A DNA stretch of 64,000 nucleotides. Source: JAGVSZ01 sp035456405. Its GTDB lineage: Bacteria; Pseudomonadota; Gammaproteobacteria; Burkholderiales; SG8-39. The stretch lies in assembly GCA_035456405.1 (NCBI GenBank), contig DATIDG010000027.1:15618-79617 (forward strand). Reading direction: 5' to 3'. The position numbers and the translations under genes were made by a program. The notes below the pieces were generated by a model. The model did not search any database and was not told the DNA's origin. It worked only from the letters and a program-made list of their open reading frames with translations. This document shows, piece by piece, positions 1 through 7,858 of the stretch (the stretch's first letter is position 1; each line of letters starts with the position of its first letter).

Positions 1-243
1 GGCCAACGGGTAGCGATGGAGCGGGGCGTGTTTCCGATCACGCCGAAGTACCGCGTCCAGGGGCCGCCCGGTTCGAAGGCCGAGATGGCGGTTGAGTTCA
101 CCGGCGGGCTGCGCTCCTATTTCGACGTCGACGTGACCAACATCTACGACGACGCCATCGCGCAGAAGCGCTACGAGGCGGTGAACTCGCGCTTCCGCAA
201 GGACATCGAGTCGATCGCCGAAGAGTTGAAGAAGAAGAACTGA
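1..243 (+). CDS. ABC transporter substrate-binding protein, C-terminal end (partial)
   Basis: The reading frame is already open at the first base and ends at a TGA, so only the last 80 residues of the protein are present. The segment looks like the C-terminus of an iron(III)/2-aminoethylphosphonate-type periplasmic receptor (phrases VAMERGVFPITPKYR and SYFDVDVTNIYDD). The identity rests mainly on context: the next two genes encode the ATPase and the fused permease of such an importer. A second, frameshifted copy of the same C-terminus lies on the opposite strand at 7859-8370 and confirms that this is a conserved domain. The ATG at position 16 is internal and not the real start. Confidence 0.75.
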   Translation, partial: GQRVAMERGVFPITPKYRVQGPPGSKAEMAVEFTGGLRSYFDVDVTNIYDDAIAQKRYEAVNSRFRKDIESIAEELKKKN

Positions 244-273
244 GCCCCCGGCGGGCTTCCCCGGAGCGCGGCC

Positions 274-1350
274 ATGCGCATCGCTGTTCATGACCTCACC
301 AAACGCTTCGGGCCCCTCGAAGTGGTCAGCCGGGCCGGCTTCTCGATCGGGGAGGGCGAGCTGTTCACCCTCCTCGGTCCGTCCGGGTGCGGCAAGACCA
401 CGCTGCTGCGGCTGATCGCCGGCTTCTACTCGCCCGACGAGGGCGAGGTCCGCTTCGACGACCGCCGCGTGAACGAGATGCCGCCCCACGAACGCGGCAT
501 CGGCATGGTGTTCCAGAACTACGCGCTCTGGCCCCACATGACCGTGTACCAGAACGTCGCGTACGGACTCAAGTTGCGCAAGATCGGGCGCGCCGAGATC
601 GGGGACCGGGTCAAGGGCGCGCTGGACAAGGTGCAGCTCGCGGGGCTCGGCGATCGCTACCCGGGCCAGCTCTCGGGCGGGCAACAGCAGCGGGTGGCGC
701 TTGCCCGCGCGCTGGTCCTCAATCCCAAGATCCTGTTGCTCGACGAGCCGCTTTCCAATCTCGACGCGAAGATCCGGATACAGGTGCGGGCAGAGATCCG
801 CAAGCTGCAGAAGGAGCTCGGGATTACCACCGTGTATGTCACGCACGACCAGGAGGAGGCGCTCACCCTTTCCGACCGGATCGCGGTGCTCAACCAGGGG
901 AAGCTCTTCCAGGTCGGAGCGCCGCGCGAGCTCTACGAGCGGCCGGTCAATCGGTTCGTGGCCGACTTCATCGGCATCAACAACCTGATCGACGGCACGG
1001 TGCGCACGGTCGACGCCGCGGGCGGCCGTCTGACCGTGGCGAGCGTGCTCGGAGAGCTGGGAGCGTTGCCGAACGCGCAGCTGCGCGTCGGCGACCGGTG
1101 CGTGATCTGCATCCGACCCGAGAACGTCGCCTTCGGCGAGGTCGCCGGTGAGCGCAACCTCGTCAAGGGGACAATCGCCTTTGCCGCCTATCTCGGCAAC
1201 ACGTTGCGCTACGACGTGGACCTCGGGCAGGGCGTCACGTTCAAGGCCGACATCAAGGATCCGTGGCACCACGAGCAGCTGCCCACCGGCAGCCCCGTGG
1301 CCCTGAGCTTCACCGTCGCCAGCACGTTGGCGATACAGGCGGGCGCATGA
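274..1350 (+). CDS. ABC transporter ATP-binding protein (iron/phosphonate/polyamine-type, FbpC-like)
   Basis: This 358-residue ATPase drives the importer encoded around it. Visible motifs are Walker A GPSGCGKTT (residues 35-43), the ABC signature LSGGQQQR near residue 133, Walker B ILLLDEP near residue 155 and the switch histidine in VTHDQEEAL. A C-terminal extension of about 110 residues fits a TOBE-type regulatory domain, as in FbpC, PotA and MalK relatives. It starts 30 bp after the receptor stop and its last four bases overlap the permease start (ATGA), so the three genes form one operon. The substrate (ferric ion, putrescine or phosphonate) cannot be fixed from sequence. Confidence 0.93.
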   Translation: MRIAVHDLTKRFGPLEVVSRAGFSIGEGELFTLLGPSGCGKTTLLRLIAGFYSPDEGEVRFDDRRVNEMPPHERGIGMVFQNYALWPHMTVYQNVAYGLKLRKIGRAEIGDRVKGALDKVQLAGLGDRYPGQLSGGQQQRVALARALVLNPKILLLDEPLSNLDAKIRIQVRAEIRKLQKELGITTVYVTHDQEEALTLSDRIAVLNQGKLFQVGAPRELYERPVNRFVADFIGINNLIDGTVRTVDAAGGRLTVASVLGELGALPNAQLRVGDRCVICIRPENVAFGEVAGERNLVKGTIAFAAYLGNTLRYDVDLGQGVTFKADIKDPWHHEQLPTGSPVALSFTVASTLAIQAGA

Positions 1351-3020
1351 AGCTCCCACGCTCGCCGCTTGCGGCGCTCGGGTTCGCGCTGATCTGGCTG
1401 TTCCTGATTACTTTCGTCTTCTATCCGCTCACACGGATCTTCTACGACGCCTTCACCAACGAGGCGGGCGGGTTCACGCTCGCGAACTTTCACGAGTTCT
1501 TCACCGATTCGTTCTACCTGCGCTCGCTCTGGAAGTCGCTCGCCCTCGGCGTGGCGGCGGTGATCACCACCTCGGTCGTCGGGATTGCGGTCGCGTTCCT
1601 CCTGATCCGCTACGAGTTTCCCGGCCGGAACCTGTTCTCGTATCTCACGATGCTGCCGCTGATCCTGCCGCCGCTCGTCGGCGTGCTCGGCTTCGTCTTC
1701 ATCTTCGGCCGCGCCGGCACGGTGAACGTGCTGCTCCTGGACTGGTTCGGGCTCGAGCGCCCGATCAACTTCATGTACGGCGTTCATGGCGTGCTGCTCG
1801 TCGAGACCGTGCACCTTTTCCCGCTGATGACGCTCAGCATCCTGGACGCGCTCGCCCGGGTCGACCCTTCGCTGGAGGAGGCCGCGCAGGGCATGGGCGC
1901 GAACGGCTGGCGCAGGTTCCGTGACATCACCCTGCCGCTCACCACGCCCGGCTACATCTCCGGCGCGCTGCTGGTATTCATCTGGACCTTCGCCGATTTC
2001 GTCACCCCGCTGGTCGTGGGCGTGCAGGAGCTGCTCGCCCCGCAGGCATACCTGAACATCGTGCAATTCGTCGACCGGCGGATCTTCCGCATGGGCATCG
2101 TGATCTCGGCGCTGCTCGTGCTGCTCGCGATCTTCTTCGTGCTCGCCGCGCGCCAGTACGTGGCGATCAAGGACTACAGTTCGCTCGCCTACTCCAGGGT
2201 CGAGCGGCGCCGGCTGGGGCCCGTCAAGCGCTGGCTCGCCGTCGGCTTTCTCTCGCTCCTGCTGTTCATCTCGTTCGTCCCGCAGGTCGGCGTGCTGCTC
2301 GCCGCCATCGGCCGCGGCTGGTCGCTCACGCCGTTCCCGGTTCACTACACGCTCGAGTTCTTCGAGCAGGTGAGCGTGCATTCCCCGAAGTTCATCATCA
2401 ACTCGCTCCTGTTCTGCGCGATTGCCGTGTTCATGTGCGTCGTCATCGGAGTCCCGATGGCCTGGATCATGGGACGGACGCGCGCGCCCGGGCGCGGCGC
2501 GATGGACGCGCTGACGACGCTGATGCTCGCCATCCCGGGGACCGCGGTCGGCATCGCCTACGTGCGCGCCTTCAACTTCCCGCTGCCGGTCATCGATGTC
2601 CCGCTCACGGGCATGTGGCTCATACTGCCGCTCGTGCTCGCGGTGCGCCGTCTGCCCTACACGGTGCGCGGCAGCTACTCGTCGCTGCTGCTGGTGCACA
2701 AGTCGATGGAAGAGGCGGCCGAGAACGTTGGCGCCACGAAACTGCGCACGTTCTGGGACATCACGGTCCCGCTGGTGTGGAAGGGAATCTTCGTGGGCGC
2801 GCTGTTCTCGTTCATCACGTCGATCCAGGAAGCCTCGGCGACGATCTTCCTTACCCTCGGCGGCTACGAGATGATGCCCTACGCGATCTTCAGCTTCTAC
2901 ATCGCCGGCTCGCAGAGCCAGGCCGCCGCGCTCGGCGTGATCCTGATCGTGCTGTGCGCACTGAGCCTATTCGTGGTCAACCGCATCGCCGGCGCGCGCG
3001 TTGGCGGGCTGTTCGGGTGA
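1347..3020 (+). CDS. ABC transporter permease, two fused permease domains (FbpB-like)
   Basis: A 557-residue integral membrane protein with two tandem binding-protein-dependent permease units, each carrying the EAA loop that docks on the ATPase: EEAAQGMGANGWRRF in the first half and EEAAENVGATKLRTF in the second. The duplicated layout is typical of FbpB-type ferric iron and related 2-aminoethylphosphonate permeases and explains why only one permease gene is present. The ATG at 1347 overlaps the ATPase stop codon, which fixes the start. The frame is open further upstream, but that part only shadows the ATPase gene. Confidence 0.92.
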   Translation: MKLPRSPLAALGFALIWLFLITFVFYPLTRIFYDAFTNEAGGFTLANFHEFFTDSFYLRSLWKSLALGVAAVITTSVVGIAVAFLLIRYEFPGRNLFSYLTMLPLILPPLVGVLGFVFIFGRAGTVNVLLLDWFGLERPINFMYGVHGVLLVETVHLFPLMTLSILDALARVDPSLEEAAQGMGANGWRRFRDITLPLTTPGYISGALLVFIWTFADFVTPLVVGVQELLAPQAYLNIVQFVDRRIFRMGIVISALLVLLAIFFVLAARQYVAIKDYSSLAYSRVERRRLGPVKRWLAVGFLSLLLFISFVPQVGVLLAAIGRGWSLTPFPVHYTLEFFEQVSVHSPKFIINSLLFCAIAVFMCVVIGVPMAWIMGRTRAPGRGAMDALTTLMLAIPGTAVGIAYVRAFNFPLPVIDVPLTGMWLILPLVLAVRRLPYTVRGSYSSLLLVHKSMEEAAENVGATKLRTFWDITVPLVWKGIFVGALFSFITSIQEASATIFLTLGGYEMMPYAIFSFYIAGSQSQAAALGVILIVLCALSLFVVNRIAGARVGGLFG

Positions 3021-3052
3021 AACGTCCCGCGCGCGGTCGGAGCGAGCGTGCA

Positions 3053-3529
3053 ATGTACAAGCGCATCCTGGTTGCGGTAGACGGCAGCGCGACGTCGGAG
3101 CGGGCCCTGGAGGAGGGCATTCGACTGGCCGTGGAACAGCGGGCCAGGCTGCGGCTGGTGCACGTCGTGGACGAGCTGACGGCGAAAGGCGACATACCGG
3201 CCACGCCGGGGGACTTCTGGAAGGCGGCCCGCAAGGTGGGGGAGCGCATCCTGGAAAGCGCCCGCGAACGCGCAGTGAGAGAAGGCATCGAGCCGGAGAC
3301 GAGCCTGCTCGAGATCCGGAGCTTCGGGAGCCTGGTCAGGCGGGTTCCCAACCTGATCGTCGAGGAAGCCCGGCGCTGGCCCGCCGACCTCATCGTGATC
3401 GGCACTCACGGTCGCCGGGGGCTCAGCAAGATCCTTCTGGGCAGCGTGGCCGACGGCGTGGTGCGGACGTCCGGGACGTCGGTGCTGCTGATCCGCGGGG
3501 CCGAGCGCAAGTCGAGGCGGGCCCGATAG
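3053..3529 (+). CDS. Universal stress protein, UspA family
   Basis: A 158-residue single-domain Usp. The N-terminal strand YKRILVAVDGS and the C-terminal nucleotide-binding pattern G-THG-R-G-9x-GS (GTHGRRGLSKILLGSVA) mark the ATP-binding type. It starts at an ATG preceded by GGAGCG, 32 bp after the importer operon and in the same direction, so it may be co-transcribed. The frame runs open far upstream, but the Usp homology begins exactly at this ATG. No FNR-type box lies in front of it, unlike the Usp at 42843. Confidence 0.93.
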   Translation: MYKRILVAVDGSATSERALEEGIRLAVEQRARLRLVHVVDELTAKGDIPATPGDFWKAARKVGERILESARERAVREGIEPETSLLEIRSFGSLVRRVPNLIVEEARRWPADLIVIGTHGRRGLSKILLGSVADGVVRTSGTSVLLIRGAERKSRRAR

Positions 3530-3543
3530 GCCCGGCCGTGCCG

Positions 3544-4110
3544 CTATCCGGCGCGCGGACCCCAGGTCCGGACGCGGCCGGTATCGAGATGGACAAAATC
3601 CGACTCGGGGTAGTAGCCCACACCGCCGTGGCCGAGCGCGATCGCGGCGTCGCGCAGCCGCGCGGTGTCGGTTCCGACGAGCCGCACGTCGATTGCGCGT
3701 CCCGTCGTGTGCAGGCTCGCCTGCGCGACGCCGGTGCTCGCCCGGCGCAACATCGCGTTGGTCCGCGGCGAGCGGTAGCCGGAGATGATCTCGAACGTGC
3801 CGCCGCCGCACGCGGCACGGAGCGCGCTGAGCGTGTCGAGCAGCCGCGGGTCGATCGGATGCTGCTCGCCGGTGCGGAAGTCGCGGAGGAGGCGATTGAC
3901 GCTGCCGAGCGCGTCGGCCAGGTAGCCGCCGAGCGCGTAATAGACGACCTGCAGCCGCTCGCCGGTGTGCGTGTGGTGGAACACGATCGCGCGTTCCTGC
4001 GCGGCGACGGCCGGCGGTGAGCCTGCGAGCACCGGGCCCAGCGGCGCCAACGCGAGCGCCTTCAGCACGGTGCGCCGTGTGGCCGCGAGATGGAGCGACT
4101 GGATTGCCAT
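3544..4110 (-). CDS. YcbK-like (DUF882/M15-type) murein endopeptidase with Tat signal
   Basis: A 188-residue exported protein. The N-terminus has a twin-arginine motif (ATRRTVLKALALA) and a hydrophobic stretch ending at AVAAQE. The mature part has the zinc-peptidase features of the DUF882/peptidase M15 group: SGYRSP, then LHTTGRAIDV (His and Asp ligands) and the terminal FVHLDTGRVRTWG (third ligand). Such enzymes cleave peptidoglycan cross-links. The neighbour on the other strand is an L,D-transpeptidase, and in other proteobacteria YcbK and YcbB homologues are also adjacent. The ATG has a good ribosome site (GGGGAG) and overlaps the divergent gene's ATG. Confidence 0.9.
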   Translation of the reverse strand: MAIQSLHLAATRRTVLKALALAPLGPVLAGSPPAVAAQERAIVFHHTHTGERLQVVYYALGGYLADALGSVNRLLRDFRTGEQHPIDPRLLDTLSALRAACGGGTFEIISGYRSPRTNAMLRRASTGVAQASLHTTGRAIDVRLVGTDTARLRDAAIALGHGGVGYYPESDFVHLDTGRVRTWGPRAG

Positions 4111-5845
4111 GACTCCCCGACCGTCGAAGCCTGCGAAGCGCGCATGGTATCGGGCTTGGCCGGCGCATGCCAGGCACTTTGACGGGTGCCGGCGCGCGGC
4201 GCTGGCCCTCGCCGCGGCGGTCGCAGTCGCGCTTGCGGGCGCACCGGCGTGGGCGGCCGACGCCGTCGCGGAAGCGCTGCGCGCGAGAGTCGAGGCATTG
4301 CGCGCAGGGCACGAGGTGCGCGTCGCGGGCGAGCCAATTGCGGCGCGCCGCCTGATCCCGGAGTTCTACGAGGCGCGCGGATTCCGGCCCGCCTGGGTCC
4401 GGGCCGGGCACGCGGAGGCGCTGGTCCGGCTCGTGGCTGCGAGCCGCGACCATGGACTCGACCCGAACGATTACCACGCTGCCGCGCTCGGTCGGCACCT
4501 CGGCGACGTGTCCGCAACGCCGGACGCCGCGGTCCGTGCCGACCGCGACCTGCTGCTGACCGATGCGCTCGTCCGGCTCGCCTACCACCTGCGCTTCGGC
4601 AAGGCGAACCCGCGCGAGCTCTACCCGGACTGGAACTTCCCGCGCGCGCTCGGCGCGATCGAGCCGGTGCAGGCGCTCGAGTCGGCGATCGCAGCGGCAT
4701 CGCTGGAAGAGGCGGTGGAGCAATTCGCACCGCAGCTCGCCGCGTATCGGCAACTGCGGGCAGCGCTTGCACGCCATCGCGCGATCGAGGCGGCGGGCGG
4801 CTGGTCCCGTTTGCCGCCGGGCCCAACGCTCGAGTCCGGCATGCAGGACCTGCGTATCGCGCGGCTTCGCGAGCGCCTGGCGGCGAGCGGCGATTACGAG
4901 GGGCAGACGACGGCCGATCAGGATCGCTTCGATGCGGCGCTCGAGGCGGCGGTGCGCCGGTTCCAGGCGCGGCACGCCCTCGACCCGGACGGCGTCGTGG
5001 GACGACAGACGCTGGCGGCGCTCAATTTCGACGTCGCGGGGCGAATCGACCAAATCCGCGTGAACCTCGAGCGCCTGCGTTGGGTTGCGCAGGATCTGGC
5101 GGGCGACTATCTCGTCGTCGACATCGCAGGGTTCTCGGCGCGGCTCTACGTCGGCGACCGGGTCGCGTGGGCGTCGCGCGCGGTGGTGGGACGCCCGTAC
5201 CGCAAGACCCCGGTGTTCCGCGCGACGATGCACTACATCGTGCTCAATCCCGCGTGGACGGTGCCCCCCACGATCCTCAGGGAAGACGTGCTGCCGAAGC
5301 TCGCCGCGGACTCCCGCTACCTCGAGCGCGAGCACATGCAGGTCGTCGCTGCGTCCGGGCGGCCGCTCGACGCTGCGCAGATCGACTGGAGCCGTTACCG
5401 CGCGGGCGGGTTCCCGCACCAGATCGTGCAGGCGCCCGGGCCGGACAATCCGCTGGGGACCATGAAGTTCATGCTGCCCAATCCGCACGCGGTCTACCTG
5501 CACGACACGCCCGCACGCCAGCTCTTCGACAAGCGCGAGCGCGCGTTCAGCTCGGGCTGCATCCGCCTCGAGCAGCCGCTGGCGCTCGCTGTGCTGCTGC
5601 TGGACGACGCGGAGCGGTGGAGCGCGGATGCGATCCGCGCGGCGATCGAGGCCGGCGAAACGCGCACGGTTCCCGTGAAGCGCCGCGTTCCGGTGCTAGT
5701 GCTCTACTTCACCGCCGAGGCGCAGGATGACGGCACCGCGCAGTTCCGCCCCGATCTCTACGGGCGCGACCCGCGCGTGTTGGCGGCGTTGCGCGCGCCG
5801 TTCCGGTTCAGCCCGATCGACGGGCGGCGCGCGCCGCGGCGCTGA
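4109..5845 (+). CDS. L,D-transpeptidase, YcbB/LdtD type
   Basis: A 578-residue periplasmic enzyme that makes 3-3 cross-links in peptidoglycan. It has an N-terminal signal-like hydrophobic segment (LALAAAVAVALAGAPAWA), a long LdtD-specific region, a peptidoglycan-binding motif (FQARHALDPDGVVGRQTL) and a YkuD catalytic domain. Histidine in YLHDTP and cysteine 484 in FSSGCIRLE form the catalytic pair. The length matches the YcbB class. The ATG at 4109 shares bases with the start codon of the divergent M15-like gene. No other start codon precedes the signal segment in this frame, although the frame is open further upstream. Confidence 0.93.
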   Translation: MTPRPSKPAKRAWYRAWPAHARHFDGCRRAALALAAAVAVALAGAPAWAADAVAEALRARVEALRAGHEVRVAGEPIAARRLIPEFYEARGFRPAWVRAGHAEALVRLVAASRDHGLDPNDYHAAALGRHLGDVSATPDAAVRADRDLLLTDALVRLAYHLRFGKANPRELYPDWNFPRALGAIEPVQALESAIAAASLEEAVEQFAPQLAAYRQLRAALARHRAIEAAGGWSRLPPGPTLESGMQDLRIARLRERLAASGDYEGQTTADQDRFDAALEAAVRRFQARHALDPDGVVGRQTLAALNFDVAGRIDQIRVNLERLRWVAQDLAGDYLVVDIAGFSARLYVGDRVAWASRAVVGRPYRKTPVFRATMHYIVLNPAWTVPPTILREDVLPKLAADSRYLEREHMQVVAASGRPLDAAQIDWSRYRAGGFPHQIVQAPGPDNPLGTMKFMLPNPHAVYLHDTPARQLFDKRERAFSSGCIRLEQPLALAVLLLDDAERWSADAIRAAIEAGETRTVPVKRRVPVLVLYFTAEAQDDGTAQFRPDLYGRDPRVLAALRAPFRFSPIDGRRAPRR

Positions 5846-5931
5846 TCCGCCCGGAAGTTCTCGCACACTCGAGGCTACCGGTCGTCGTTTACCGGTGATC
5901 GCCTCGCCGCGAACGATCGTGTCCGGCGACG

Positions 5932-5972
5932 TTGATGCCCGTCAATATCCCTCCGGGTCGCGGGCGTAGCGT
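5932..5972 (+). promoter_or_regulatory. FNR-type box plus -10 hexamer (copy before the truncated Prim-Pol fragment)
   Basis: The box TTGATGCCCGTCAA at 5932-5945 is followed by TAGCGT at 5967-5972, which starts 28.5 bp from the box centre. This matches class II promoters of the FNR/CRP superfamily. It is a duplicate of the box at 8619 and now drives only a 23-codon remnant. Confidence 0.6.
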
Positions 5973-6397
5973 GGATCCATGCCCGCCGCCAAGACGTTCG
6001 CCGCTCCACTCATCCGCGGATGCGCGCTCGTGTACGCGGCGCCCGGATAGTCGGTTGCCGCCATCGAGCCGTTCGAGACGGTAGAAGAGGCCCGGCGCGA
6101 CATCGACATGTCCGACGAGGCGCCCTGGCCGACAGGTTGGCGCGTTGATTCCGGTGAAGAGGAACTTCCGCGAAGGCCGTAACGTCGAACCGAATCGGGT
6201 TTGGCCTCTTCGAGCGACACGCCAGGCTCGTAGCCGGTCTCCTTGGCCGCCTGCATGCCAGCGACCGCCTCGACGAGGGTCGCGAACGGTCCGTACTCCC
6301 TGCCATTGTCCTTCGACTGCCAGTGAAAGCCGTCGGGGCGCTCGATGATGCGGGCGCGGTCGTAGTCGGGAAGGTTTTCCGGGATCGTCTGTCTCAT
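5942..6397 (-). CDS. Hypothetical protein, conserved-looking N-terminal half
   Basis: The frame encodes 151 residues and starts at an ATG with a plausible ribosome site (AAGGGTGA). The first 65 or so residues (RARIIERPDGFHWQ, NGREYGPFATLVEAV, SLEEA) have even composition and read like a small conserved domain I cannot name. From about residue 75 on, the sequence becomes Ser/Arg-rich and runs antisense through the Prim-Pol fragment at 5979-6068. The original C-terminus was therefore probably replaced by recombination, and the gene may be truncated. An FNR-type box lies about 80 bp upstream, but the -10 in this direction is poor. Confidence 0.5.
   Translation of the reverse strand: MRQTIPENLPDYDRARIIERPDGFHWQSKDNGREYGPFATLVEAVAGMQAAKETGYEPGVSLEEAKPDSVRRYGLRGSSSSPESTRQPVGQGASSDMSMSRRASSTVSNGSMAATDYPGAAYTSAHPRMSGAANVLAAGMDPRYARDPEGY
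5979..6068 (+). pseudogene. Truncated Prim-Pol 5' fragment
   Basis: The ATG at 5979 begins MPAAKTFAAPLIRGCALVY, nearly identical to the start of the intact Prim-Pol at 8666. A TAG at 6048-6050 replaces a conserved TGG tryptophan codon, ending the frame after 23 codons. Recognisable Prim-Pol similarity is lost just after 6068. The fragment lies antisense to the 3' half of the hypothetical gene 5942-6397, whose C-terminal residues are therefore probably not conserved protein sequence. Confidence 0.8.
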
Positions 6398-6476
6398 GGC
6401 ATCACCCTTGCTCTGCCTCGCGGAGGTCTTCCACGCCTCCTACGCTTCCCCCGTAGGCGCCTTCGCGGCCGAGTGG

Positions 6477-6517
6477 TTGACCTCCGTCAAGCGGCGCTGC
6501 GCCGGCCGTTGTAACGT
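6477..6517 (+). promoter_or_regulatory. FNR-type box plus -10 hexamer before the HNH-like gene
   Basis: The box TTGACCTCCGTCAA lies at 6477-6490 and TAACGT at 6512-6517, again 28.5 bp from the box centre. Transcription would start near 6525, leaving a leader of about 34 nt before the ATG at 6559. Confidence 0.65.
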
Positions 6518-6558
6518 GAGACGGGTTGCGCACCATGCGCACGAACCAGGAGCATGTG

Positions 6559-6879
6559 ATGGCGCTCAGCGAAGAGGTCATCCGGAAGGTGTGGGAAAAG
6601 GCGCGCGGCATGACGGAGCTCAGCTCCGAAATGTGGCGCAAGGACGAGTGCGGCGCCTGGATCAAGCGGGAGCACTACGGGCACGCGCACTCGGAGTTCG
6701 GCTGGAAGATCGAAAACGTGTCCCTCGGCGGCCCGGACGTGGTCGAGAACCTTCGGCCGTTCCATCACGCCAATGCCTACGATCGCGCGGGGCGCCACAT
6801 GAGGTGCCACGTGACCGCCGACCAGATCGGCGTCCCGGTGACCGGACACCTCCGCGAGCCGCGCAACCGGCAGGCATAA
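6559..6879 (+). CDS. Small HNH-nuclease-like protein, possibly non-catalytic
   Basis: A 106-residue protein. The ordering VWEKARG, a DECGAWIKREHYG turn, FGWKIENVSLGGPD and VENLRPFHHANAYDR resembles small HNH proteins, where the middle block normally reads like WxIDHI. Here the expected Asp-His is replaced by Glu-Asn, so nuclease activity may be lost. I chose the ATG at 6559 because AGGAG lies six bases in front of it. Earlier TTG and ATG codons in frame are possible. An FNR-type promoter stands directly upstream. The role is unknown. Confidence 0.7.
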   Translation: MALSEEVIRKVWEKARGMTELSSEMWRKDECGAWIKREHYGHAHSEFGWKIENVSLGGPDVVENLRPFHHANAYDRAGRHMRCHVTADQIGVPVTGHLREPRNRQA

Positions 6880-6914
6880 AGGCGCCCGCCCGGCAGCCGG
6901 TGCTCGGGACGGGC

Positions 6915-7454
6915 ATGGACTGGAACGTCGTCGTCACCGTAACAGCGGGGCCGGGCCACGAGCACCGCGTGCTCGACGCACTCGGAGCGTTCGGGCGCTT
7001 CCGCGCGACGTCGTTCCGCGACGTGGGCATCGGCCACGTCGCGGACGTCGCCGGGCTCCTCGAGGCGATCCGCAGGGCGCGCGAGGAAGGCAGGCCCTGG
7101 GCCGGCTTCGTCGCGCGGGTGATCCCGGCCGAGCAGGTGTTCTCGTTCACTCCCGAGACGCTGGCCGAGCAGCTCAAGGAGGCCGCCGCGCCGTTCGTTG
7201 CGCGGCTCGCCGACGGGTCGTTCTGCGTGCGCCTCGAACGCCGCGGGCTGCAAGGAAAGGTCGCGAGCGCGGACATCGAGCGCGCGGTCGGCGAGCACGT
7301 GCACGGGCTCGCGGAGCAAGCGGGCCTGCGGATGCGCACCGAGTTCGCCGATCCGGACTTCGTGATCGCCGCCGAGACGCTCGGCACGGAGTGCGGCGTC
7401 GCGCTGATCACGCGCGCGCTGCGCGAGAGGTATCCGTTCGTGCAGGTGCGCTAG
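6915..7454 (+). CDS. THUMP domain-containing protein
   Basis: A 179-residue stand-alone protein. It begins MDWNVVVTVTAGPGHEHRV. The central and C-terminal part (FAVRVERRG-like SFCVRLERRGLQGKV, then PDFVIAAETLGTECGVALI) follows the THUMP RNA-binding fold known from thiouridine synthetases and tRNA/rRNA methyltransferases. No methyltransferase or ATPase domain is attached, so it would be an RNA-binding adaptor at most. It lies 35 bp after the HNH-like gene in the same direction and may share its FNR-type promoter. Confidence 0.75.
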   Translation: MDWNVVVTVTAGPGHEHRVLDALGAFGRFRATSFRDVGIGHVADVAGLLEAIRRAREEGRPWAGFVARVIPAEQVFSFTPETLAEQLKEAAAPFVARLADGSFCVRLERRGLQGKVASADIERAVGEHVHGLAEQAGLRMRTEFADPDFVIAAETLGTECGVALITRALRERYPFVQVR

Positions 7455-7498
7455 CGCGGATTTTCTCGATGGCACCGCCGCGCCGCGGAGCCCATCGC

Positions 7499-7710
7499 GC
7501 ATGACGATCGGACGTTCGTTCCGCTCGGCCATCGACGCCAGCACGGACGGTGCGAAGGCGCCGGGCTGGGCGCTCGCGGCGATGAGCGCAGTCGGGCGCA
7601 CCGTCGCGATCGCCTCGAGGCGGTCGGCGACCGGCACGTGATCCTGCGCGAAGGGACGCTTGTGCTCGGCCAGTTCGGCCCGATCGCGCGTGACCAGGCT
7701 CGTGCTCGAC
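7499..7710 (-). pseudogene. Malic enzyme fragment
   Basis: Read on the minus strand, this stretch encodes LVTRDRAELAEHKRPFAQDH, followed by segments such as VRPTALIAASAQPGAFAP and MAERNERPIVM. These match the NAD-binding half of the intact malic enzyme at 19979-21598 (LVTRGRADLAEHKRPFAQDH, IRPTALIGASGQTGAF, MARHNERPIVF). Only about 70 codons remain, with no start or active site. It is a remnant of a second malic-enzyme gene. Confidence 0.85.
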
Positions 7711-7858
7711 GTCGGGGCTTCCGTAATGAAGGTCGCTCACCGGTTGCAGCCCTCGGAAAGAGGTTGTTGACCTCGAGCTCCTGGCGGCGCCCTCGGCGTC
7801 GGATGCGCTCGACCCGGAGCACCGCCCGGGCCTAGTGCCGTATCGTCGGCAGGACGCT

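Larger units (their letters stand above)
5932..6068 (+). repeat. Direct repeat, copy 1 (promoter and 5' end of the Prim-Pol gene)
   Basis: This 137-bp stretch aligns without gaps to 8619-8755 at about 85% identity by eye. It covers the FNR-type box, the -10 hexamer, the start codon and about 30 codons of the Prim-Pol reading frame, and similarity stops abruptly afterwards. The copies are 2687 bp apart in the same orientation. This is a partial gene duplication or the scar of a recombination event. Confidence 0.85.

Noticed and set aside
4167..4180. TTGAC-like half-site near 4177 and other single half-sites
   Set aside because: No matching second half at the right distance; only complete palindromes were kept as FNR-type boxes.
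2897..5503. A long minus-strand frame of 868 codons
   Set aside because: It crosses the Usp, M15-like and LdtD-like genes, whose motifs are clear; its composition is Arg/Ala/Pro-rich and no domain is seen. It is a high-GC shadow.
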